In this document: positions 35,996 to 46,300 of the stretch, one piece after another | Position numbering within the stretch: the stretch's first letter is position 1 | Layout of the letters: every line of letters starts with the position of its first letter | Origin: Corella eumyota | Taxonomy: Eukaryota > Chordata > Ascidiacea > Phlebobranchia > Corellidae | Assembly (NCBI GenBank): GCA_963082875.1 | Contig: OY720102.1 | Span: 14,978,990-15,042,989, forward strand | Direction of reading: 5' to 3' | Length of the DNA stretch: 64,000 nt | The notes under the pieces: generated by a model | Databases searched by the model: none | Seen by the model: only the letters and a program-made list of their open reading frames with translations | What the model was told of the DNA's origin: nothing | Position numbers and translations under genes: made by a program

Positions 35996-36246
35996 CTTTA
36001 ACGTGGGAAGGTCGAATGCACAACCTAAACATAGAGTAACATCAGTTACCCCGACCCGGTCTCAAGTTGACAGTTTGGGATATTATAATTGCTCAATAAT
36101 TAAGCTGCTGATTAAGTGCTGGCTCAGCAGAAGTTTATATCGTTTATAGCGCCTTACTTAAGGGCTCTACAGCATGGAAGCAGTGGGGATCGAACAACGG
36201 AACTTATGTAGTAAAGACAAGGGTTTTGACCACTACACCATGCTGC
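35996..36246 (-). mobile_element. SINE in intron 7 of transporter copy 3
   Basis: Counterpart of 11901-12156. Confidence 0.8.
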
Positions 36247-36542
36247 CAACCTTCAATTTATGTCAAAATTTCAGATAATGCCGTTTTCGAAAACTATTTT
36301 AGAAAAATGTCCATTCAGTAAATTGGATTTTTAATAAGATGATCAAAATAAAGATTACCGTATTTAGAAGCGAGTAAATCAGACAAAATTCCACCAGTGA
36401 TTATCCCAATCGTTCCACCAACGATGGAAGTTAAACTCATCCACAACCCCACCTCTGTGCCGGGGTAATATTGATCAAAATATAACTGACTGTTGTAAGA
36501 CCAACAAAAACTTGCTGAAAATATTAAAATTTAATTTAGATT

Positions 36543-36927
36543 TTGTTATCCTCGATGTGGGAAGGTTAACTTGACTAAACAAAGATGAATATTTGTTACC
36601 TTGACCCAGTCTCGAGTTAACTTTAGCAGTTTGGGATGTTATTATTTTTTTTGTATATATCTTTATCCTCGATGTGGAAAAGTCCAATGCGCGACTTAAA
36701 CATAGAGTAACATCAGTTACTCCGACCCAGTCTCAAGTTGAATGTGGCAGTTTGGGATATTATAGATTATAATTGCCCGATAAATAAGCTGCTGATTAAG
36801 TTCTGGCTCAGCAGGAGTTCAAACCGCTTATAGCTCCTTACTCAAAAGCACTACAGCACGAGAGCAGAAGGGATCGAACCAAAGATCTCATGTAGTAAAG
36901 CCAAGTGATCCGACCACTACAGTATGT
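36543..36927 (-). mobile_element. Nested SINEs in intron 6 of transporter copy 3
   Basis: A tail fragment (36543-36640) followed by a second, near-complete SINE (about 36645-36927). Same nesting as at 18946-19235; copy 1 has a deleted version. Confidence 0.75.
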
Positions 36928-37259
36928 AGGGTGAGGTTTAAAGTTTGATTCCCAGTACCGGCATGTTGAAGCACCGACTAAGGATTTTATCGATAAATAT
37001 AAAACTCACCAGAATGTCTGAATGAAGCCCCAACCAGTAACAATAAGATAGTTGGAGATTTGATAAATAATTTGAAAGTTGTCGAAATTGATTTCAACAC
37101 CGACTGCTTTTCTAAATAATAAAATTTATAACCAGGTTTATAAATAGCTTAGGTAAAAATATTGTTTGCAAAATAGGCCAAATAACTTTTAAACATTTCT
37201 CCAAAAAAATAAGAAATTTTATGGCAGACTTAAAAAATACAATTCTTATAATGAAAATG

Positions 37260-37528
37260 GCAGGATGGTGTAGTGGTAAGAACAGTTGCTACACCACACA
37301 TAAGGTCGTGGGTTCAATCCCCACTGCTTCCATGCAGTAAAGCCCTTGAGTAAGGCGCTATAAACGGTGTAAACTCCTGCTAAGCCAGCACTTAATCAGC
37401 AGCATAATTATCGGCAATTATAATTTATAATATCCCAAACTACCAAAGTCAATTTGAGACCAGGTCGGGGTAACTGATGTTATTCTATGTTTAGGTCATG
37501 AGATCGACCTACCCACATCGAGGATAAA
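37260..37528 (+). mobile_element. SINE in intron 5 of transporter copy 3
   Basis: Head, body and tail present. Confidence 0.8.
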
Positions 37529-37840
37529 TAAATCCCAAAAACAGTTTTATTTATTAAACATTTTATCAAAAGTATTAAATACCAAAGTCTATCTCATATT
37601 TGTTATTCTCTTCAGCTTGTTCTATAATTTTACGTTCTGGTTCTTTGACAGAGAAATATAAAATAATCGCCATAATTATGCCTGGAGCTCCAGCTATAAA
37701 GTAACACCAACGCCAGCTCTAAGAAAAAATTAATAAAAGATTAGTTAAAAATAAAATCATAAAAAATTTAAATCAATTTTGTTTTTTTTGGGGTTGAATT
37801 GATAGAAAAACCTAAAAATAAATCGTTCAAAAAAAGGGTA

Positions 37841-37927
37841 GGCTACTACGTTATGAGAGTAGTGGGAATCGAACCCAGGTCCTCATGTAGTAAAGCCAAG
37901 TGTTCTGACTACTACACCGCACTGCCG
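37841..37927 (-). mobile_element. SINE head fragment in intron 4 of copy 3
   Basis: Head only. Confidence 0.7.
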
Positions 37928-38200
37928 GTCAAAAATATTTAAAAAATTTTCACCATTCCAAGAATGTTGGCGTCAGTCACATAATTTCCAACAGCAAATG
38001 CCAAACCATATCCAAAATAAATCCCAAAGTTGAAAAAACTCATCGCAAAAGCTCGAACTTTCTGTGAGAAAATGTCGGCCACCAAACTTGAGGTAAGAGG
38101 AGTACAGGCCGACTCTCTGAGAAAAAAGTTTTAGGTTTTTAAGAGAATTTATTATACATACAAAACAAAAAAATATGATATTATTAAGGTTTGTTAAGAC

Positions 38201-38283
38201 CCTATAGCATAAGAGCAGTGGGAATTGAACACAGGACCTCATGTAGTAATGCCAAGTGCTCTTACCACTACACCATGCTTCAC
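38201..38283 (-). mobile_element. SINE head fragment at the copy 3 breakpoint
   Basis: Head only; it ends about 15 bp from the point (near 38298) where homology to transporter intron 3 stops. Confidence 0.7.
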
Positions 38284-38475
38284 CCACAAATTTAGTAATG
38301 ACGCTAAGTGACATTCTCGTTCGCTAATGACGTTTAAATAACGCGATTGGTAACTTAACGAGTTTTGTGATGCTGCCCCTTGTCAAAAACTGCCCAACTT
38401 TAAAGGGGGGTAATGTTTAATTATTAGAAAAATGGTGTTTTTAACGTAATGTCAGTTAATTGTTACTCAACTTAC

Positions 38476-39783
38476 CATGGACAATGGTGGTCCATCCTTC
38501 TGATACAACGGCGACATATTTTGCAGTGGTGAGCTCTCGGGGGTCGGTAACTTTCGCACCGCTGGCACACAGTCCAATCCTGGCTGCTGCTAGACTAAAA
38601 TATTAATTCCTCTTTAGTTTCAGTGACTTTAAATAAAGAATTATAAGCAGAGCTGAATCTAGCCATGAGAACAACATGAACAAAAATAAATTAATTTAAA
38701 CTAGGCATGATACAGTTTTAATGCAGAATTTTCTTTCAAATAATAAAAAATTTTTGTAATACTTAATTTTAGTGACGTCAATATTACAAAAAAACATAAA
38801 ACGCATATGAACTTCTGATAAGCCAACACTTAATCAGCAGCTTAATTATTAAGAAATTATATTCTATAATATCCCAAACTACTAAAGTCAACTCGAGACC
38901 GGGTCACAGTAACAGTTGTTAATGTTTTGGCTGTAAAGTCGACTTTCCCACATCGAGGATAAAGATATATAAAATAATTAACGGTGAAGTTAATTTTATT
39001 GAATATTTTAAATTCGAAAAAATTTAACCTGATCTTTAAAGTTCATTCTGACATCAGAGAAATCGAGGCCTCTGATTGGTAGAGGAACAATGCCAGGATC
39101 AGAAAACACAGATCTACTATGGGCAAACAACAATGCTAAAACAACCATGTTGAACATTACAGCATGAAATGGGCCCCATAAACTAAAAAATTAAGTTTTT
39201 TTATTGTTACAGTGAATGGGACAACCTGTATAAACTTTATTATTGAAATTTAGTTGAACAACATCATTTTTTTGTTTATTTATTTATCCTCGATGTGGGA
39301 AGGTCGAATACGCGACCTAAACATAAAGTAACATTAGTTACCCCGACCCAGTCTTGAGTTGCCTGAGTCAGTTTGGGATATTATAGATTATAATTGTCCG
39401 ATAATTATGCTGCTGATTAAGTGTTAGTTCAGCAGAAGTTTATAGCAGCTTACTAAAGGGTGCTACAGCATGGAAGCAGTGGGAATTGAACCCAAGACTT
39501 CTTGTAGTAAAGTGTTGTACTTAAAATTGGGACGTTTTTCCATTTTTACAATAAAAGTATTTACGTGATTCGAAAAATGACAAAAAAATTAAAACATAAA
39601 TTATAATATTCATATTTTTAAAAATCCAATTTATTAATAAGCAATACAAACCAACCTTCCAGATAGTGATGTCATAACAATGTGTTGTATGATCACATAA
39701 TCAGCATAAATCACTAAAAAGTACGTGAAAATAACACAAAAAATACCACATGGGTCTTTATGGAACACCATTACATGAGTTTT
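38476..39783 (-). CDS. DHHC palmitoyltransferase (Dnz1/ZDHHC-like), 5' three exons
   Basis: Exons 39656-39783, 39029-39182 and 38476-38594 join in phases 2 and 0. The likely start is the ATG at 39771 ([12 protein letters not shown]), matching the short N-termini of the insect Dnz1 group; the bases before it would be 5' UTR or an upstream exon. Visible are two hydrophobic segments ([38 protein letters not shown]), then SDPGIVPLP, and the cysteine-rich domain with [19 protein letters not shown] and the catalytic RMDHHCPW. The family S-palmitoylates cytosolic and membrane proteins at Golgi/ER membranes. The gene stops right after the DHHC exon: the exons with NNCVG and the last two helices are missing and transporter copy 3 follows. 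A split or truncated gene, or a misjoin. Confidence 0.85.
38818..38966 (+). mobile_element. SINE 3' half in intron 2 of the palmitoyltransferase
   Basis: Body and tail only, ending CATCGAGGATAAAGATATAT. Confidence 0.75.
39281..39513 (-). mobile_element. SINE in intron 1 of the palmitoyltransferase, head cut
   Basis: Tail and body followed by the B-box region (GGGAATTGAACCCAAGACTT), then cut. The cut form closely matches positions 1-70. Confidence 0.75.
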
Positions 39784-39837
39784 CTGAAAAAAATACAATT
39801 TTATTAAAAGTTTTACCCATTCAAGACCGCATTTTTT

Positions 39838-40080
39838 TGTATATATCTTTATCCTCAATGTGGGAAAGTCAAATGCGCGCTTTAACATAGAGTAACATCA
39901 GCTACTCCGACCCAGTCTCGAGTTGCCTGTGACAGTTTGGGATATTATAGATTATAATTGACCGATAATTATGCTGCTGATTAAGTGCTGGCTCAACAGA
40001 AGTTTATAGCAGCTTACTAAAGGGCGCTACAGCATGAGAGCAGTGGGGATTAAACCTAGGACTTCATGTTCTCTACGCAT
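39838..40080 (-). mobile_element. SINE upstream of the palmitoyltransferase exon
   Basis: Tail, body and B-box region, minus orientation; head cut. Confidence 0.75.
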
Positions 40081-40084
40081 ATCG

Positions 40085-40636
40085 AGCATTAACATTTTTA
40101 AGACACCCATTTAACAAGATTTTTTATTTAGTACTAAAATGAATGCGGAACAGACGGAATATACAAGGAAAGATAAGGGTAAGGTTATAAAAATTCCGCC
40201 CTTTCCGCATTCATAAACTTGGTGGACGACCCTTATAGAGCTCTAAGTTTAAAGTGTTTATTTACTTTGCTACGTTAACAAATTTCTTTAATTCAGAACA
40301 AATTCTAAAAACTTGCAAAAAAATTATTAAAAATCGAGAATTTCGTTTACGGAAATAATAAACAGAAAGAAACGTGGAATCCCAGCGCTTCCAACTTTTT
40401 TAAAATCATTAACATAAAAAGTATCTGCTCATACTCTTTGAAAATTTAAAAAGCGACTTTTAACCTAAATTTAGGTAGAGCTGACATTTAGGAAAGATAT
40501 ATAACATATTTAGAGCTTGAGATTTTCTTAAAATAGCATTTCAAGGCACAAGATTTTAGTAAAAGGTTATTAAAAAGTTAACTCAGGACATGAGTTCTTT
40601 TTTCATAATGATGCACACTATAAGGCTAATAATAAA
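40085..40636. other. Non-coding flank of array C
   Basis: No gene recognised. A stretch near 40145-40215 has inverted GAATGCGGAA/TTCCGCATTC ends. 40420-40636 is shared with the left flank of array B. Confidence 0.5.
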
Positions 40637-42165
40637 AATGCTACAACATGCCATCAGTGGGAATCAAACTAAGGACCTCACGTTTTTACCTTAGGATACT
40701 ATCTCATGCCATCAGTGGGAATCAAACTAAGGACCTCAGGTTCTTACTTAAAGATGCTACAACATGCCATCAGTGGGAATCAAACTAAGGACCTCAGGTC
40801 TTACTTAAAGATGCTACAACATGCTATCAGTGGGAATCAAACTAAGGACCTCAGGTTCTACTTAAAGATGCTACAACATGCCATCAGTGGGAATTAAACT
40901 AAGGACCTCAGGTTCTTACTTAAAGATACTACAACATGCCATCAGTGGGAATCAAACTAAGGACCTCACGATTTTACCTTAAGATACTATAACATGCCAT
41001 CAGTGGGAATCAAACTAAGGACCTCAAGTTCTTACTTAAAGATACTACAACATGCTATCAGTGGGAATCAAACTAAGGACCTCAGGTTCTTACTTAAAGA
41101 TGCTACAACATGCTATCAGTGGGGTTCAAACTAAGGACCTCAGGTTCTACTTAAAGATGCTACAACATGCCATCAGTGGGAATTAAACTAAGGACCTCAG
41201 GTTCTTACTTAAAGATGCTACAACATGCTATCAGTGGGGTTCAAACTAAGGACCTCAGGTTCTACTTAAAGATACTATAACATGACATCAGTGGGAATTA
41301 AACTAAGGACCTCAGGTTCTACTTAAAGATACTATAACATGCCATCAGTGGGAATCAAACTAAGGACCTCAGGTTCTACTTAAAGATGCTACAACATGCC
41401 ATCAGTGGGAATTAAACTAAGGACCTCAGGTCTTACTTAAAGATCCTACAACATGCCATCAGTGGGAATCAAACTAAGGACCTCAGGTTCTTACTTAAAG
41501 ATCCTACAACATGCCATCAGTGGGAATCAAACTAAGGACCTCAGGTTCTTACTTAAAGGTTCTACAACATGCCATCAGTGGGAATCAAACTAAGGACCTC
41601 AGGTTCTTACTTAAAGATGCTACAACATGCCAGCAGTGGAAATCAAACCCAGGATCTCAGGTTCTTACTTAAAGATCCTACAACATGCCATCAGTGGGAA
41701 TCAAACTAAGGACCTCAGGTTCTTACTTAAAGATCCTACAACATGGCATCAGTGGGAATCAAACCCAGGATCTCAGGTTCTTACTTAAAGATCCTACAAC
41801 ATGCCATCAGTAGGAATCAAACTAAGGACCTCAGGTTCTTACTTAAAGATCCTACAACATTCCAGCAGTGGAAATCAAACCCAGGATCTCAGGTTCTTAC
41901 TTAAAGATCCTACAACATGCTATCAGTGGGATTCAAACTAAGAACCTCAGGTTCTTACTTAAAAATCCTACAACATAGCATCAGTGGGAATCAAACTAAG
42001 GGCCTCAGGTTCTTACTTAAAGATGCTACAACATGCCATCAGTGGGAATTAAACTAAGGACCTCAGGTTCTACTTAAAGATGCTACAACATGCCATCAGT
42101 GGGAATTAAACTAAGGACCTCAGGTATTACTTAAAGATCCTACAACATGCCAGCAGTGGGAATCA
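40637..42165 (-). repeat. Minisatellite array C, 57-58-bp unit, about 27 copies
   Basis: Same family and orientation as arrays A and B. Left flank shared with B; right flank unique. Confidence 0.9.
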
Positions 42166-42611
42166 TGCAAGAATATGAAGCGAATTTTATTAATTACAAA
42201 CTGTTTTTAGTTGTTGGTTGTTTACATGAATATAAAATTCTGGCTAATTCTTACGGAAATAAACTCAGAATTTCAGTAATGTCTAAATCCATGTTTATTA
42301 AGTGGCGTCCGTTCAGCAGAACGGAATTGCCTAACTGTTTAAAACGAACATTTGCATTTAATAAAAAGCAGAAATGAATCGTTGGAAAAATAATTCAATA
42401 CTAGAAAAACGAGGTTAGAGTTCCTATGTGAAAAGAGTTGTTAAATAACCCGCAAATTCGATAAACAAGTTATAGTTAAAAGCATTGAAACTTATTATTT
42501 AAATAGGGAGGAAAAATACGTCAAAGCTTGTCAGCAAATAAATAACAATTCCATTTCAAATCAACATCAAAAACTGTTTGTTTATAAAATTAAAAGTTAG
42601 CTTATGCGGAT

Positions 42612-42875
42612 TCATCCAAAATAAGCTACAATTGTGACACTAATAGGGCCAATATCTTCTTTGTTTGACCCAGTTACACCGATGTAGCTAATTGTTTGCT
42701 TGCTGGTCCGCAAATCAGTAGTAATCGTAACAGCACTTACTTTTTGTTCAACCTCGTCTTCTAATCCTTTCCACACCTCTGTTTTAAGGGCAGGTAGTAT
42801 TGTGCGGGATGGTATTTTAAACCTGGGCTCTAGAACTTTCATAAGATCTCTAAAACCTTCGTTATTTAAAACATT
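42612..42875 (-). pseudogene. hAT (ZBED-like) transposase fragment
   Basis: Minus-strand reading NNEGFRDLMKVLEPRFKIPS, then ALKTEVW, then VSAVTITTDLRTSKQTISYI, matches the conserved start of the hAT transposase catalytic region (GF..L...EPRY..PSR; the DDE-region stretch TTD.WTS...SY). Only about 88 codons remain. An in-frame stop lies just upstream, and the reading ends at a stop after VTIVAYFG. No TIRs or zinc finger are seen, so this is a dead fragment, probably unrelated to the MITEs at 10011 and 34101. Confidence 0.7.
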
Positions 42876-43308
42876 TCGTCAATGAAAATGGCTGCACATT
42901 TTTAGTATTATAACTTCTTTTGTTGCCTGCCACTTTAAATAACTAATTTACATTTATTACACATTGCTTTACTTTTACTATCTTTGATTACAATCTTTAC
43001 CAAATATTAGACCTACGATTTGACATCGCAGTAACTGTTCACTTGAAAATAGGAAATTCAAATATTACTACTATAGACTTTGTTACATTATGTTTATTCA
43101 CACATTTAATAAACCCAACTATTACAGCCTTAACATTTTAGTACATTTACAGAATTTTATTGTTTGTAAGATTTAATTAATATAACACGGATTATTTGTT
43201 CAAAATTATAAAATTAATTAGTTTACAAGTTTTAATATATTACATAACTAAAGAATTTTAATTAACAACTAGGAATTAAAATAATTAACCGAAAGAAATA
43301 TGTGATTA

Positions 43309-46300
43309 CTAGCAAGATAAAAGCTCCATGCGAAGAAAGGGAAAACGATGCCAGGTTTGTGGATACAATCGAACATAGCGAGCACTTATAGGTTGAGGAA
43401 AGTTGTTGAACTTGTAACCATTTCCATCTTCATTACCAACAAAGACCTTAAAAAGATTTAATATAATATTTAACGTAATAATATTCAGGTTTAAGATATT
43501 AATTATTTAAATTTTATAACTTTTTTAATCGCGCGTTGTTCATCGCTTCACATTTAACTTAAAGGGACTGCAACATGCAAAATTAAAATGTTTATAAAGG
43601 GCATTGTGACGTGTTTGCCAGCCCCTGATTACAATCTAAATGGCTTATTTCCTGCCCAAAAGTTACAGATTTTTGCTATTTTAAATAAAAAAATGTTACG
43701 ACGATGCTTAAATTTAAGTTATCGACTTTATATTTAAGTTGTGCATAATTTAAGCATTCGTGTTGACACTGGTTTTAGGGAGCTAGAACAGCGTCCATAG
43801 CAACGTGATATAAATACGTTCCATGTCTTGTAAAAAAACAGGAAAAATCAGCACTGGAAAATAATAAAACTGAAATACAAAATCGGTAAAAATTCCAGTC
43901 AAACAACGACTGAAGACCGAGTACAAACATAAGAAAAACCCACATAATTATTTTCATACCGGTTCGCGGGATTTTTGCAATGTCAATTTTTAAAATTACA
44001 AAACTTTTACTTTTAGATTAATAAAAAATTCAAAACTGTCGCAGACCCTTTATTGTTAAAAACGACGAATAATTAAGTTTTGTAACGAGCTATGACATCA
44101 CAAAACAATTAGAATGGGGATTGTTTAAACAATGGTTTGCTTGGTTATTATCATCTAGCTTGTAAACAACACACAACTTTTAAAAACAAGTTTTGGTGAT
44201 TTTAATTGAAACATTTTTAATAAAATAAACTTTTTAAATTAATTAACACCAATTAATTAAAAACTGTTTCTAAACTTTAATAAGTTAAACAAAATAAATT
44301 TTCGTTTTAAATTTAAGCTTACCAGATCATTTCCATTATTTTGGATGAACTGCATATCTGATGTACTGGACCCATAAGATATCTTAAAGCTGGTGACCCA
44401 CCAAGGACCAGTATAACTTCCTTGTGTCACAACTCCTGTCACTTGAGTTGATGTCTTGAGGTCAATTTGGATCCATTCCCCAACCCTGACTATTAATTAA
44501 AACAATGTTAATGTTTATTTTCCACTAATTACAAAAAATGTGAAACTTTATTATAAGATAGAAAATAATTCCAACAACTCACTATAATTAGGCCACCAAC
44601 CCCTGGTATTAGCATCCAACCTTGCTTTATGTGGTAAGTAGGTGCTGCCGGCATAAGAACTAGCTGTGATGTCACTATCCGGTATTCTTCCATCTTTTAA
44701 CCCAAGCGCACATACACTAGCTATAAATATTCATGTTTATTTAGAATTAATCCTATAAGTTAGCATAATTTAGCTTAACTCTTAAATATTTAAATTGTAA
44801 AATTAAATATTACAAAATGTTTATAAATTGTTATATTGTCTGCTTACTGTTAGAACCTCGTAACACAAAATTTGACAACAAATATAAATTTAACGGAATT
44901 TAAAAAATGATTTTATTTGTAATTAAAAAAATAACTTTTTACTAAAATATCATTTGATTTTTGAACTTTAAATAACCTTGTATTTTAAGTAAAATGATCG
45001 AGTGGTTAAAGTTTTGTTAACATACAAATGTTGTTAAATTAAAACTGGCTTAATAACTAAATATCGGATGTTAATATAATAATGTAGGAAAAGCACTTAG
45101 CATCGCAATCAGTTACGCTGCAAATGCTTTCCTAGCCTCAAAACAGCTGTGGTGCTGGTTCGCAAAGAACGGCAAAAATCACCTGCATTGACAGCCGTGA
45201 TGTAATTTTCGCCGTGAAACTGGGGGTATCAAAAGCAAAAATATTTACAAACTTTATCAACACTATCAACCAAAACCAACCCATTATGAAGTACAAAAAA
45301 GGGGTCAACTGAAAATGAAGGAACGGAAAATGAAGGGACCGGAGAATGAAGGAACGGAAAATGAAGGAACCGGAAAACGAAGGAACCGGAAAATGAAGGA
45401 ACCGGAAAAGGAAGGAACCGGAGAATGAAGGAACGGAAAATGAAATAACCGGAAAATGAAGAAACCGGAAAAGGAAGGAACCGGAAAATGAAGGAACCGG
45501 AAAAGGAAGGAACCGGAGAATGAAGGAACCGGAGAATGAAGGAACCGGAAAATGAAAGAACGGAAAATGAAAGGACCGTAGAATGAAAGAACGAAAAATG
45601 AAGGAACCGGAAAATGAAAGAACGGAAAATGAAAGGACCGTAGAATGAAAGAACGGAAAATGAAGAAACAGGAAAATGAAGGAACCGGAAATGAAAGAAC
45701 CGGAGAATGAAGGAACGGAAAATGAAGAAACCGGAAAATGAAGGAACCGGAAAACGAAGGAACCGGAAAATGAAGGAACCGGAAAAGGAAGGAACCGGAG
45801 AATGAAGGAACCGGAAAATGAAGGAACCGGAGAATGAAAGAACGGAAAATGAAAGGACTGTAGAATGAAAGAACGGAAATGAAGGAACAGGAAAATGAAG
45901 GAACCGGAAAATGAAAGAACCGGAGAATGAAGGAACGGAAAATGAAGAAACCGGAAAATGAAGGAACCGGAAAATGAAGGAACGGAAAATGAAGGGACCG
46001 GAGAATGAAAAAACAGAAAATGAAGGAACCGGAAAATGAAGGAACCGGAAAATAAAGGAACCGGAGAATGAAGGAACCGGAAAATGAAAAAACGGAAAAT
46101 GAAAGGACCGTAGAATGAAAGAACGAAAAATGAAGGAACCGGAAAATGAAAGAACGGAAAATGAAAGGACCGTAGAATGAAAGAACGGAAAATGAAGGAA
46201 CAGGAAAATGAAGGAACCGAAAAATGAAGAAACCGGAGAATGAAGGAACGGAAAATGAAGAATCCGGAAAATGAAGGAACCGGAAAATGAAGGAACGGAA

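Larger units (their letters stand above)
34929..38116 (-). pseudogene. MFS transporter copy 3, exons 4-10 only
   Basis: Exons 37954-38116, 37583-37718, 37010-37111, 36359-36514, 35693-35815, 35403-35599 and 34929-35044 correspond to exons 4-10. Exon 4 is the best preserved of the three, with its acceptor and the Arg codon CGA before AFAMSFF (TGA in copies 1 and 2). Exon 9 is one base shorter than in copy 1 (197 against 198 bp) within the codons for GVLFT, which shifts the frame after MWFG. Exons 1-3 are missing: homology ends at about 38298 in intron 3, where palmitoyltransferase DNA on the same strand begins. In principle the neighbour's splice donors could splice into exon 4 of this copy, making a chimeric transcript; this is inference. 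Confidence 0.75.

Noticed and set aside
42147-42377. 76-codon ORF at the right end of array C
   Set aside because: No recognised similarity; it begins inside the minisatellite and has no supporting splice sites. Kept only as a note that this 200-bp stretch is open in one frame.
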